From contig NZ_SWDV01000014.1 of the NCBI RefSeq assembly GCF_005877905.1, positions 124,001-188,000 of the forward strand: a stretch of DNA of 64,000 bases, in the 5' to 3' direction. Position 1 is the first letter of the stretch. Every line of letters begins with the position of its first letter. Under the pieces are notes generated by a model. The model did not search any database, was not told where the DNA came from, and saw only the letters and a program-made list of their open reading frames with translations. Shown here piece after piece: positions 35,433 to 45,352 of this stretch. The DNA is from Pseudomonas nicosulfuronedens (GTDB lineage: Bacteria; Pseudomonadota; Gammaproteobacteria; Pseudomonadales; Pseudomonadaceae). Both the position numbers and the translations under genes were made by a program.

Positions 35433-35514
35433 GTAGGATGGCGTGGAGCGCAGCGATACCCATCAATTGGCGTGCAACCACCGCATGGGTATCGCTGCGC
35501 TCCACCCATCCTAC
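35433..35514. repeat. TACCCATC-family inverted repeat
   Basis: GTAGGATGGCGTGGAGCGCA...GATACCCATC facing GCATGGGTATCGCTGCGCTC...CATCCTAC, 23 bp before a REP copy. Confidence 0.85.
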
Positions 35515-35536
35515 AAGTGCAGTACAGGGCAGACCT

Positions 35537-35613
35537 GTAGGAGCGAGCTTGCTCGCGAACCGCCCAGCGCCAGTGCCGCCGGGTAATCCGTTCGCGAGCA
35601 AGCTCGCTCCTAC
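35537..35613. repeat. REP-like inverted repeat
   Basis: Complete copy with both common arms, between two convergent genes. Confidence 0.9.
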
Positions 35614-35636
35614 GAAAGAGCCACCACACCGCGCCC

Positions 35637-35673
35637 ACAAAAACGCCGGCTCCCCTCACAGGGAGCCGGCGTT
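35637..35673 (-). terminator. Terminator of the cbcXWV operon
   Basis: A 13-bp perfect stem AACGCCGGCTCCC (35642-35654) / GGGAGCCGGCGTT (35661-35673) with a U tract on the minus strand, 18 bp after the cbcV stop. Confidence 0.9.
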
Positions 35674-35690
35674 CTTGATTCAGGCGAGGA

Positions 35691-36869
35691 TCAGCCCAGG
35701 TTCTTGCCCAGCAGCGCGTGGTACAGCTCGCTGTCGCCGAGCACGCCGACCACGCGGCTCTGCTCCTGCAGCACCAGCTTGTGGCCGGTCTGGTAGCGAA
35801 TCTGCAGCGCATCGCGCATGCGGATGTTGACGTCCACCAGGGTCGGCTCGTGCTTGAGCTTCTCCACCGGGTCGCCCGGGCGCCATTGCTGCAGGTCGAT
35901 GATGTTGCTGCCCTGGCGCGCGGTCTTGATCTGGTTCGATTCGGTCAGGCCCAGCCAGCAGTCGCGGCCCTGGTCGAAGCAGACCTCGTCGGCCTGGCGG
36001 CGGCACTGGTCCAGGCCACGCATCAGGCTGGAGCCGCACAGCACGTTGAGCGGGTTGGTGTGGGCGACGAAGGTGCGCACGTAGTCGTCCGCCGGGCTGA
36101 GCACGATTTCCTCGGGCTTGCCATGCTGGATGATGCGGCCGTCCTTCATGATTGCGATGCGCGTACCAATCTTCAGCGCCTCGTCCAGGTCATGGCTGAC
36201 GAAGACGATGGTCTTGTGCAGCTGCCGTTGCAGCACCAGCAGCTCGTCCTGCAATTGCTGGCGGATCAGCGGGTCCAGCGCGGAGAAAGGTTCGTCCATC
36301 AGCAGGATGTCACCATCCATGGCCAGCGCGCGGGCCAGGCCGACGCGCTGCTGCATGCCGCCAGAAAGTGAATCCGGACGCTTGTCGCGCCATTGCGACA
36401 GGCCGACCAGTTCCAGCTTCTCGTCGATCACCTTCTTCCGTTCATTGGCCGGGCGGCCCTGCATTTCCAGGCCGAAGCCGATGTTCTCGGCCACGGTCAG
36501 CCAGGGCATCAGCGCGAACTTCTGGAACACCATGGCGATGCGCTTGGTACGCATGGTCTTGAGCGCCGCCGGCGAGCAGTTGGCGATGTCCACCTGCTGG
36601 CCTTCGTGCTCGATCAGCAGCTTGCCGCGGCTGACCCGGTTGAGGCCGTTGATGCAGCGCAGCAGGCTGGACTTGCCCGAGCCCGACAGGCCCATCATCA
36701 CGCAGATTTCGCCGCGGTCGACGTCCAGGCAGGCATCCTCGACACCCAGCACCTGGCCGGTGCGCTTGAGGATTTCCTCGCGACCCAGGCCCTGGTCCAG
36801 CAGCTTGAGCGCTTCCTTGGTGTGGGTGCCGAAAATCACATCCACATGTTCGAATCGAATCGCCGACAT
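35691..36869 (-). CDS. cbcV: Choline/betaine/carnitine ABC transporter ATPase CbcV
   Basis: A 392-residue ATPase of the ProV/ChoV type. Walker A GLSGSGKSS, signature LSGGMQQRVGLARAL, Walker B ILLMDEPFSALD and switch His in VFVSHDLDEAL. A C-terminal region of about 100 residues holds CBS-like sequence (VDVNIRMRDALQIRY...VVGVLGDSELYHALLGKNLG). ATG 36869 (MSAIRFEHV) gives the length I recall for PAO1 CbcV. It follows cbcW by 5 bp. Energises the shared CbcWV core used by several binding proteins. Confidence 0.92.
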   Translation of the reverse strand: MSAIRFEHVDVIFGTHTKEALKLLDQGLGREEILKRTGQVLGVEDACLDVDRGEICVMMGLSGSGKSSLLRCINGLNRVSRGKLLIEHEGQQVDIANCSPAALKTMRTKRIAMVFQKFALMPWLTVAENIGFGLEMQGRPANERKKVIDEKLELVGLSQWRDKRPDSLSGGMQQRVGLARALAMDGDILLMDEPFSALDPLIRQQLQDELLVLQRQLHKTIVFVSHDLDEALKIGTRIAIMKDGRIIQHGKPEEIVLSPADDYVRTFVAHTNPLNVLCGSSLMRGLDQCRRQADEVCFDQGRDCWLGLTESNQIKTARQGSNIIDLQQWRPGDPVEKLKHEPTLVDVNIRMRDALQIRYQTGHKLVLQEQSRVVGVLGDSELYHALLGKNLG

Positions 36870-36874
36870 AGTGC

Positions 36875-37714
36875 TTACCTCCCCCGCAGCGAACGTTGCT
36901 TGCACACCCGGTCAAGCAGGATGGCGAGCAGGACGATGGCCAGACCGGCCTCGAAGCCGAGGGAAATATCCGCGGTGTTGAGCGCGTTGACCACCGGCTT
37001 GCCGAGGCCATCAGCACCCACCAGCGCGGCGATAACCACCATCGACAGCGACAACATGATGCATTGGGTGATCCCCGCACCGATGCTCGGCATGGCGTGC
37101 GGCAACTCGATGCGCGTCAGCAGTTGCCAGCGCGAGCAGCCGAAGGCCTTGCCGGCGTCCATCAGCTCCGCCGGCACGTCCTGGATACCCAGGCAGGTCA
37201 GGCGGATGGGCGCGGCGATGGCGAAGATCACCGTGGAGATCAGGCCTGGAACCACACCCAGGCCGAACAGCGTCAGGGTGGGGATCAGGTAGACGAAGGT
37301 GGGCACCGTCTGCATCAGGTCCAGCAGCGGCCTGAGTCCTGTGTAGAACCAGGGCTTGTGCGCCGCCAGGATGCCCAGCGGCACCCCGATGGCGATACAC
37401 ACCACCGTGGCGAAGATCACCTGCGCCAGGGTCTCCATGGTCTCCTGCCAGTACCCCAGGTTGAGGATCAGCAGCAGCGAGGCCAGGGCGAATGCCGCCA
37501 GGCCCCAGCTGCGCTGGATGTAGAACACCAGGAAGACCATCAGCGCGATCAGCGCCAGCGGGTTGAACCAGAGCAGGCTGTTGGTGACGCCGTGGATGAG
37601 GAACTCGAGAGTGTCGGAAATCTTGTCGAACACCGACGCGCCATGTTGCGTGAGCCAGTCGACGAAGGCGGCGATATGCTCGCCCAGCGGTAGCTTGTGG
37701 TCAGTCAGAAACAT
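36875..37714 (-). CDS. cbcW: Choline/betaine/carnitine ABC transporter permease CbcW
   Basis: A 279-residue ProW/ChoW-type permease with about six membrane segments. The binding-protein-dependent transport EAA loop is ELMDAGKAFGCSRWQLLTRIELPHAMPSIGAGI. It forms the membrane channel of the choline, glycine betaine and carnitine importer. Middle gene of cbcX-cbcW-cbcV; 54 bp separate it from cbcX. Confidence 0.92.
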   Translation of the reverse strand: MFLTDHKLPLGEHIAAFVDWLTQHGASVFDKISDTLEFLIHGVTNSLLWFNPLALIALMVFLVFYIQRSWGLAAFALASLLLILNLGYWQETMETLAQVIFATVVCIAIGVPLGILAAHKPWFYTGLRPLLDLMQTVPTFVYLIPTLTLFGLGVVPGLISTVIFAIAAPIRLTCLGIQDVPAELMDAGKAFGCSRWQLLTRIELPHAMPSIGAGITQCIMLSLSMVVIAALVGADGLGKPVVNALNTADISLGFEAGLAIVLLAILLDRVCKQRSLRGR

Positions 37715-37768
37715 AATGCGGGCCCATCAGAAGCTTGAGGAATCGGCCAACGGCAATTACTTCGGCTC

Positions 37769-38710
37769 TTATTTCGAGAACGCCACCTTGGCTGCCGCCA
37801 AGGCCGGTTTGCCGTCACGGGTGGTCACGCCGGCGAGCCAGGCGTCGAGCAGTTCCGGATGGTCCTTCAACCAGGCTTTGGCCGCCTCTTCGGGCTTCTT
37901 GCCCCCGTTGAGCACGGCGTCCATGAGTTTGTTTTCCATGTCCAGGGTGAAGGTCTGATTGCTCAGCAGCTTGCCGACGTTCGGACATTCCTGGGTGTAA
38001 CCCTTGCGCACGTTGGTGTAGATGGTCGCGCCGCCGTAGTTGGGGCCGAACACGTCATCACCACCTTCGAGGTACTTCATCTTGAAGCGGGTGTTCATCG
38101 GATGCGGTTCCCAACCCAGGAACACGATCCACTGGTTGCGACGGTCGGCGCGGCCAACCTGCGAGAGCATGCCGGCTTCGCTGGACTCCACCAGCTTGAA
38201 CTTGCCCAGGTCGAACTGGTTCTTGTCCAGCATGCCCTGGACCAGGCGATTGCCGTCGTTGCCCGGCTCGATGCCGTAGATCTTGTTGCCCAGCTTGTCG
38301 GCGTACTTGGCGATGTCGGCGAAGGACTTCAGCCCGCCGTCGTAAGCGGCCTGGGTGACGGCCAGGGTGTACTTGGCGCCCTCGAGGTTGGCTTTCACCG
38401 TCTCCACCGAACCGTTGTCGGCGTAGGGCTTGATGTCGTTGGCCATGCTCGGCATCCAGTTGCCGAGGAACACGTCGAGGTCCTTGTTCGCCAGCGACTT
38501 GTAGGTCACCGGCACGGACAACATGGTGACCTTGGTGGTGTAGCCAAGCGACTCGAGCACCTGACGGGTAGTAGCGGTGGTCACGGTGATGTCGGTCCAG
38601 CCGACGTCGGAGAAGCGTACCGTGCCGCACGACTCAGGTTCAGCGGCCTGAACCGCCAGCGGTGCGCAAACGGACACAGCAGCCAGCAGCAAAGACTTGC
38701 AACCATTCAT
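37769..38710 (-). CDS. cbcX: Choline-binding periplasmic protein CbcX
   Basis: A 313-residue SBP of the OpuAC/ProX-like quaternary amine family. Signal peptide 1-22 (LLLAAVSVCAPLAVQAAE). Tryptophan/tyrosine residues for a cation-pi cage lie in RFSDVGWTDITVTTA and VFLGNWMPSMANDIKPYAD. First gene of the cbcXWV operon; upstream lie three 21-bp-phased repeats (38861-38915) likely bound by GbdR. Ligand specificity (choline versus betaine) is assigned by synteny. Confidence 0.88.
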   Translation of the reverse strand: MNGCKSLLLAAVSVCAPLAVQAAEPESCGTVRFSDVGWTDITVTTATTRQVLESLGYTTKVTMLSVPVTYKSLANKDLDVFLGNWMPSMANDIKPYADNGSVETVKANLEGAKYTLAVTQAAYDGGLKSFADIAKYADKLGNKIYGIEPGNDGNRLVQGMLDKNQFDLGKFKLVESSEAGMLSQVGRADRRNQWIVFLGWEPHPMNTRFKMKYLEGGDDVFGPNYGGATIYTNVRKGYTQECPNVGKLLSNQTFTLDMENKLMDAVLNGGKKPEEAAKAWLKDHPELLDAWLAGVTTRDGKPALAAAKVAFSK

Positions 38711-38860
38711 GAGCGTACTCCTCTGCGGGGTGGGGCGCCGGCGCTGCCCACAGTGGGGCGCGGCGGTCTGAATTATGAGTGGGACCTCGGGGCGCAGGTC
38801 CTTTTGTTGTCATTTCGTAAACGATCATGGAGCAGGAAAATTTCGTCGCCTACCGGGTGG

Positions 38861-38915
38861 GTCGCATCCAGTGCAGGCGAAGTCGTATTCAGCACCAGCC
38901 ATGTCGCATCCAGTG
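38861..38915 (-). promoter_or_regulatory. Three 21-bp-phased direct repeats, putative GbdR operator of cbcX
   Basis: GTCGCATCCAGTG at 38861-38873 and an identical copy at 38903-38915 are 42 bp apart; a degenerate copy GTCGTATTCAGCA at 38882-38894 lies exactly midway. Spacing of 21 bp (two helical turns) is typical of AraC-family half-sites. 151-205 bp upstream of the cbcX start. Confidence 0.6.
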
Positions 38916-38951
38916 GAAAGGCCCGGTTCCAGCGACTTCCAGAGGCCCGGA

Positions 38952-39890
38952 TCATTCCATGGCGGCGGTTTTCTGGCCCCCTGGCACCACGCCCGATGTG
39001 CTGGGAGCGACACCCTGCAGCCAGCCGTCGAGCACCTGCGGGTTGGCCTTCAGCCAACTCTTGGCGGCCTGGCGGGGATTGCGTCGCTCGTTGAGCACCG
39101 CATCCATCAGCTGGTTCTCCATCGCCAGGTCGAATTTCAGGTTCTTCAGCAGCCGCGCGACATTCGGGCACTCCTGAAGATAGCCTGCTCTGACGTTGGT
39201 GAAGACCGTCGCACCGCCATAATTGGGACCGAAGTAGGAATCCCCTCCCTCCAGATAGTTCATTTGGATTCGGGTATTCATCGGATGCGGTTCCCAGCCC
39301 AGGAACACGATGGGTTGCTTCAAGGCCCCGGCTCGCTTGACGTAGGCCAGCATGTCCGCCTCGCTGGATTCCACCAGTTTGAAGTCGCCCAGGCCGAAGG
39401 CTTTTTCCTTGATCATCTTCTGGATCAGCTGGTTGCCGTCGTTGCCCGGCTCGATGCCGTAGAGGCGTCCACCCAGCTGTTCCTTGAATTTTGCGATATC
39501 GGCAAAAGTCTTCAGGCCCGCCTCATACGCGTAGCGCGGTACCGCGAGGGTGTACTTGGCGCCCTCGAGGTTGGCACCCACCGTTTCCACCTGGCCCTTG
39601 TCGGCGAAAGGCTTGATGTCGTTCGCCATGCTCGGCATCCAGTTGCCGAGGAACACATCGACCTTCTTCTCCGACATCGCCTTGTAGGTGTCCGGCACCG
39701 ACAGCCGGACCACTTGCGTGCGGTAGCCCTGGTGACTGAGCACCAGGCGGGTCACCGCGGTGGTCACGGTGATGTCGGTCCAGCCGACATCGGCGAAGCG
39801 CACCACGGTGCAGGATTCAGGTTCGGCGGCGCGCACGGCGCCCGGTAGTACCACGGATAACGCCAACAGCGACGACACAAGACTCTTCAT
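38952..39890 (-). CDS. Second quaternary amine-binding protein, CbcX paralogue
   Basis: A 312-residue periplasmic binding protein, by eye roughly 60% identical to CbcX, sharing RFADVGWTDITVTTA, VFLGNWMPSMANDIKP, GIEPGNDGN and FLGWEPHPMNTR. Signal peptide 1-21 (MKSLVSSLLALSVVLPGAVRA). The C-terminal 15 residues diverge. It has no permease of its own and points toward cbcXWV, so it probably delivers another ligand (betaine, choline analogue or carnitine) to CbcWV. Its upstream region resembles that of cbcX, consistent with a tandem duplication. Separated from cbcX by about 240 bp. Confidence 0.85.
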   Translation of the reverse strand: MKSLVSSLLALSVVLPGAVRAAEPESCTVVRFADVGWTDITVTTAVTRLVLSHQGYRTQVVRLSVPDTYKAMSEKKVDVFLGNWMPSMANDIKPFADKGQVETVGANLEGAKYTLAVPRYAYEAGLKTFADIAKFKEQLGGRLYGIEPGNDGNQLIQKMIKEKAFGLGDFKLVESSEADMLAYVKRAGALKQPIVFLGWEPHPMNTRIQMNYLEGGDSYFGPNYGGATVFTNVRAGYLQECPNVARLLKNLKFDLAMENQLMDAVLNERRNPRQAAKSWLKANPQVLDGWLQGVAPSTSGVVPGGQKTAAME

Positions 39891-39994
39891 GAGACCAGCC
39901 TCTGACTGCGGAGAATGGGGGTGGATACGGGCGAACGTGGCCGTTCGTCGGTGGCGGATCATGGAACAGCGCAACCGCCTGCGCCTATCGACCG

Positions 39995-40049
39995 GTCGTG
40001 GTTCGCAGCGCTCGCGTCGTAAAGAGGCAAGCTTTCGTCGGCCCCGGAA
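39995..40049. promoter_or_regulatory. 21-bp-phased GTCG repeats, putative GbdR operator
   Basis: GTCGTGGTTCGCA (39995), GTCGTAAAGAGGC (40016) and GTCGGCCCCGGAA (40037) repeat GTCG at exact 21-bp steps, as upstream of cbcX, but the flanks are less conserved. The 39891-40223 gap between the second binding protein and sdaB also has palindromes CGAACG-TGGC-CGTTCG (39932-39947) and GCTGCGTC...GACGCAGC (about 40107-40129). Confidence 0.4.
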
Positions 40050-40223
40050 CAGGAGGCCTGGCGCCCTGCACCGACGGGGTGCGCAGGCGGCGTTATTGGA
40101 TACGGCTGCGTCGCCGATGGACGCAGCCGGCGCCGAACTTGAGTCGATGATGGCCGGGCATCGCGGGCACAGGGACGTGCCTATCCCCCTCCCCATGGAC
40201 GTGCAGCTCGCCCGGAGTCCGGC

Positions 40224-41600
40224 ATGGCAATCAGTGTGTTCGACCTGTTCAAGATCGGTATCGGCCCTTCCAGTTCGCACACGGTCGGCCCCATGCGCGC
40301 CGCCGCGCTGTTCGTCGGCGCCCTGCGCGAACGGCAGATGCTCGAACGTACCCGCCGCGTGGAAGTGCGCCTGTACGGCTCGCTGTCCGCCACCGGCGTC
40401 GGCCACGGCACTGACCGTGCCGTGATCATGGGCCTGATGGGCGAATGGCCGGACCGCATCGACCCGCGCCAGATCGAACCGCGCATGGCCGCGCTGCGTG
40501 AGTCCGGCGAACTGCTGCTGGCCGGCAGCCGTGCGATCCCCTTCGACTGGGTCCGCGACATGCGCCTGCTCGAGGAGAACCTGCCCTACCACCCCAACGC
40601 CATGCGCCTGACCGCCATCGAAGGCGACCACGTGCTGCACAGCGACACCTACTACTCCATCGGCGGCGGCTTCGTGGTCGACGAGGAGCAGGCCGCCTCC
40701 GGCAGCCTCGACACCGACAGCACCGTGCTGCCCTACGACTTCGCCAGCGCCGCCGAACTGCTCATGCTCTGCCGCCGCCACAACCTGCGCGTGTCCGAGC
40801 TGATGTTGGCCAACGAGCGCATGTGGCGCAGCGAAACCGACATCCGCGAAGGCCTCAAGGTCATCTGGCAGGCCATGCGCGACAGCGTGAACAACGGCCT
40901 GAGCCAGGAAGGCATCCTCCCCGGCGGCCTCAACGTGCAACGCCGCGCCGCACGCCTGCACCGCAGCCTGCAGGACATCGGCAAGCCCAACGTCATCGGC
41001 TCGACCCTCTCCGCCATGGAATGGGTCAACCTCTTCGCCCTCGCGGTGAACGAGGAAAACGCCGCCGGCGGGCGCATGGTCACCGCGCCCACCAACGGCG
41101 CGGCCGGCATCATCCCGGCGGTGTTGCACTACTACATGCGCTTCAACCCCGATGCCAGCGACGACGACGTCACCCGCTACTTCCTGGCTGCCGCCGCCGT
41201 CGGCATCCTGTGCAAGAAGAACGCCTCTATCTCTGGCGCCGAGGTCGGCTGCCAGGGCGAAGTCGGCTCAGCCTGCGCGATGGCCGCCGCGGGCCTCGCC
41301 GAAGTGCTCGGTGCCTCCCCCGAACAGGTGGAGAACGCCGCGGAGATCGGCCTGGAGCACAACCTCGGGCTGACCTGCGACCCGGTCGGCGGTCTCGTCC
41401 AGGTGCCCTGCATCGAGCGCAACGCCATCGCCGCGGTGAAGGCCATCAACGCCGCGCAAATGGCCCTGCGCGGTGACGGCCAGCATTTCATCAGCCTCGA
41501 CCAGGTGATCCGCACCATGCGCAACACCGGCGCCGACATGCACGACAAGTACAAGGAAACCTCGCGCGGCGGATTGGCCGTCAGCATCATCGAGTGCTGA
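40224..41600 (+). CDS. sdaB: L-serine ammonia-lyase (L-serine dehydratase)
   Basis: A 458-residue single-chain iron-sulfur serine dehydratase. It begins [24 protein letters not shown]. Likely [4Fe-4S] ligand cysteines are in [26 protein letters not shown] and [18 protein letters not shown]. It converts L-serine to pyruvate and ammonia. In PAO1 sdaB lies beside gbdR and cbcXWV because glycine from sarcosine is turned into serine. Divergent from the second binding protein; followed by a terminator at 41793-41823. Confidence 0.93.
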   Translation: MAISVFDLFKIGIGPSSSHTVGPMRAAALFVGALRERQMLERTRRVEVRLYGSLSATGVGHGTDRAVIMGLMGEWPDRIDPRQIEPRMAALRESGELLLAGSRAIPFDWVRDMRLLEENLPYHPNAMRLTAIEGDHVLHSDTYYSIGGGFVVDEEQAASGSLDTDSTVLPYDFASAAELLMLCRRHNLRVSELMLANERMWRSETDIREGLKVIWQAMRDSVNNGLSQEGILPGGLNVQRRAARLHRSLQDIGKPNVIGSTLSAMEWVNLFALAVNEENAAGGRMVTAPTNGAAGIIPAVLHYYMRFNPDASDDDVTRYFLAAAAVGILCKKNASISGAEVGCQGEVGSACAMAAAGLAEVLGASPEQVENAAEIGLEHNLGLTCDPVGGLVQVPCIERNAIAAVKAINAAQMALRGDGQHFISLDQVIRTMRNTGADMHDKYKETSRGGLAVSIIEC

Positions 41601-41792
41601 CCCGCAATCGACCACGCGCCTTTCGGCGCGCCCCCCGATGGCGCAAACGGAACACCCGTCCCGACGACACACAGGGCGTTACCGTTCCGGGCACAGCACC
41701 GACAGTCGCGTGACCGGCGAGTGCTACCAAAAACCCCAGGCCACGATCCATGCGTATTTGCGACCTTCGAGGCGTCGCAATCCGGGCCTGCA

Positions 41793-41823
41793 AAAACGGC
41801 ATTCCCATGCCGTTTTCTTTTTT
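41793..41823 (+). terminator. Terminator after sdaB
   Basis: Perfect 10-bp stem AAAACGGCAT / ATGCCGTTTT with loop TCCC (41793-41816), then TTTC and a T run. Confidence 0.85.
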
Positions 41824-41845
41824 AATTGAACGCCCATTCAACCTA

Positions 41846-41859
41846 GGCACGGCATTTGC
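41846..41859 (+). promoter_or_regulatory. Putative sigma54 promoter of gbdR
   Basis: GGCACGGCATTTGC matches GGCAC-N5-TTGC with the required GG-N10-GC spacing (GG 41846-41847, GC 41858-41859). Transcription would start near 41870, leaving a 5' UTR of about 115 nt before gbdR. Confidence 0.6.
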
Positions 41860-41985
41860 CTTGCTATTGGGTAGCGAGCAATCAGAGGAATAGCCCCGGG
41901 CGATCCCGGAGCGAATTTCCCGACAGAAGAACAAGCATAAGAAACGCCTCCAGCGAGGCGACTGTGACTAGCGTGAGGTGACTGA

Positions 41986-43092
41986 ATGAACGCGTTCAAC
42001 CCCGGAGTTCCCCCGCAAAACCGAGCTCCGCAGTCCATCGGCTTCCTGCTGCTGGACAACTTCACCCTGATCTCCCTGGCCTCCGCGGTGGAACCGCTGC
42101 GCATGGCCAACCAGCTCTCCGGACGCGAACTCTACCGCTGGCACACCCTGAGCCTCGACGGCCGCCAGGTCTGGGCCAGCGACGGCCTGCAGATCACCCC
42201 TGACGCGGCCTGCGACAGCGCCCCGCAAATGGACACGCTGATCGTGGTCGGCGGCGTCGGTATCCAGCGCAGCGTCACCCGCGAACACACCACCTTCCTC
42301 CAGGCCCAGGCGCGCCTGGGTCGCAAGCTCGGCGCCGTGTGCACCGGCAGCTGGGCCCTGGCCCGCGCCGGCCTGCTCGACGGCTACGACTGCTCGGTGC
42401 ACTGGGAATGCCTGGCCGCCATGCAGGAAGCCTTCCCCCGCGTCGCCATGAGCACCCGCCTGTTCTCCATCGACCGCAACCGCTTCACCTCCTCCGGCGG
42501 CACCGCGCCGATGGACATGATGCTGCACCTGATCGGCCGCGAGCACGGCCGCGAGCTGTCGGCGGCAATCTCCGAGATGTTCATCTACGAGCGCATCCGC
42601 AACGAGCAGGACCATCAGCGCGTGCCCCTCAAGCACATGCTCGGCACCAACCAGCCCAAGCTGCAGGAAATCGTCGCGCTGATGGAAGCCAACCTCGAGG
42701 AGCCCATCGACCTCGACGAACTGGCAGTCTACGTCAACGTCTCGCGCCGCCAGCTCGAGCGCCTGTTCCAGAAGTACCTGCACTGCTCGCCGTCGCGCTA
42801 CTACCTGAAGCTGCGCCTGATCCGCGCGCGCCAGTTGCTCAAGCAGACGTCGATGTCGATCATCGAGGTCGCCTCGGTCTGCGGCTTCGTCTCCACGCCG
42901 CACTTCTCCAAGTGCTACCGCGAATACTTCGGCATCCCACCGCGCGACGAGCGCCAGGGCCAGCCCATCGGCCAGCCGGTCATGGTCATGCCTATCCCGC
43001 AGGACCTCGCCCTCATGCCCAACTCCTCGGCCATCTCGGCCCTCAGCCAGGCCCAGGGTGAATCCACCTTCGCCAGCGTACGGGTGCTCTGA
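41986..43092 (+). CDS. gbdR: AraC-family regulator GbdR
   Basis: A 368-residue GATase1-like AraC regulator, the size of PAO1 GbdR. The N-terminal DJ-1/PfpI-like domain has IGFLLLDNFTLISLASAVEPLRMAN and GAVCTGSWALARAGLL. The C-terminal double HTH (about 235-325) has LDELAVYVNVSRRQLERLFQKYL and VASVCGFVSTPHFSKCYREYFG. It responds to glycine betaine and dimethylglycine and activates choline/betaine catabolic and uptake genes. A sigma54-type promoter precedes it and a terminator follows at 43113-43140. Confidence 0.92.
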   Translation: MNAFNPGVPPQNRAPQSIGFLLLDNFTLISLASAVEPLRMANQLSGRELYRWHTLSLDGRQVWASDGLQITPDAACDSAPQMDTLIVVGGVGIQRSVTREHTTFLQAQARLGRKLGAVCTGSWALARAGLLDGYDCSVHWECLAAMQEAFPRVAMSTRLFSIDRNRFTSSGGTAPMDMMLHLIGREHGRELSAAISEMFIYERIRNEQDHQRVPLKHMLGTNQPKLQEIVALMEANLEEPIDLDELAVYVNVSRRQLERLFQKYLHCSPSRYYLKLRLIRARQLLKQTSMSIIEVASVCGFVSTPHFSKCYREYFGIPPRDERQGQPIGQPVMVMPIPQDLALMPNSSAISALSQAQGESTFASVRVL

Positions 43093-43112
43093 GCCCGAGT
43101 TGCCGGGAAACG

Positions 43113-43140
43113 AAAAGGGAGGCCCGTGGCCTCCCTTTTT
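43113..43140 (+). terminator. Terminator of gbdR
   Basis: AAAAGGGAGGC (43113-43123) / GCCTCCCTTTT (43129-43139), 11-bp stem, ending in five T. Confidence 0.85.
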
Positions 43141-43158
43141 CATGCCTGTGACGCATGA

Positions 43159-44715
<1,557 letters not shown>

Positions 44716-44719
44716 GCGA

Positions 44720-44971
44720 TCACAAGGGCTTGGGCACCAACGCCGGCAGCAACTGCCGGGAGATCGCCTCGCGCACGGCGGGCAGCAGGGTCGCGTTTCC
44801 AGCGAGCATTTCCTCCACCAGGTGGCGCAGCGCCAGCGAACGCTCCGGCGTCAGGCCGCGCACAGCGTACTCGCAGGCCTGCTCGGCGGTGATGCCCGGC
44901 GGCACGGCGAAACCCAACGCTTGCAGGCGTTCGCGGAAATCGTCCTGGTCGATCAGGTCGGCGTGCATCAT
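44720..44971 (-). CDS. Small hypothetical protein
   Basis: An 83-residue cytoplasmic protein, MMHADLIDQDDFRERLQALGF. AAGGAG 7 bp before tandem ATG codons (44971 and 44968) fixes the start; the longer frame upstream has no support. Predicted helical, with an EQACEYAVRGL segment. No family recognised. Its stop is 4 bp from the stop of the convergent 487-residue gene. Confidence 0.65.
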   Translation of the reverse strand: MMHADLIDQDDFRERLQALGFAVPPGITAEQACEYAVRGLTPERSLALRHLVEEMLAGNATLLPAVREAISRQLLPALVPKPL

Positions 44972-45131
44972 CGCGGGTCTCCTTGGGAGCGGCAGGGGTC
45001 TGCATCGATTCTGGTAAGCCCCGAGGAGCGCGGCAAGCACCTGTCCGACAGAATGTCCGCGGCGAGCAAGCGCAGGTCGTTTTCGGCTAACCGAGACGGC
45101 GGCACGACGCGCAGACTGGATTCCATACCCC

Positions 45132-45232
45132 GCAACCGGCACCGGCGCCGGTTGCAGGGCCTCGCACACTGAGAGCCCGAATCGGCTCGATTTGTCCCCT
45201 GCCGCGCGTCGGGCGCCGCAGGGGATTTTTTT
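45132..45232 (+). ncRNA. Candidate plus-strand RNA end: hairpin plus strong terminator
   Basis: GCAACCGGC (45132-45140) / GCCGGTTGC (45147-45155) forms a 9-bp hairpin; TCCCCTGC (45195-45202) / GCAGGGGA (45218-45225) plus seven T forms an intrinsic terminator. No plus-strand gene lies within 500 bp upstream, so an unannotated transcript starting in 44972-45130 is implied. I cannot place its promoter. Confidence 0.4.
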
Positions 45233-45252
45233 GTCCAGGTGAAAGCGAAAGG

Positions 45253-45328
45253 GTAGGAGCGAGCTTGCTCGCGAACAGGCTATCCGGCGACTCCATCGCT
45301 GGGCGGTTCGCGAGCAGCTCGCTCCTAC
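45253..45328. repeat. REP-like inverted repeat
   Basis: Complete copy; the right arm lacks two bases (GCGAGCAGCTCGCTCCTAC). Confidence 0.88.
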
Positions 45329-45352
45329 AACGCCTGGCCCAGACCGGAAAGG

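Noticed and set aside
38952-41129. A 725-codon minus-strand frame running through sdaB into the second binding protein
   Set aside because: The part opposite sdaB is low-complexity and antisense to a clear enzyme; only the 3' part from 39890 is a real gene.
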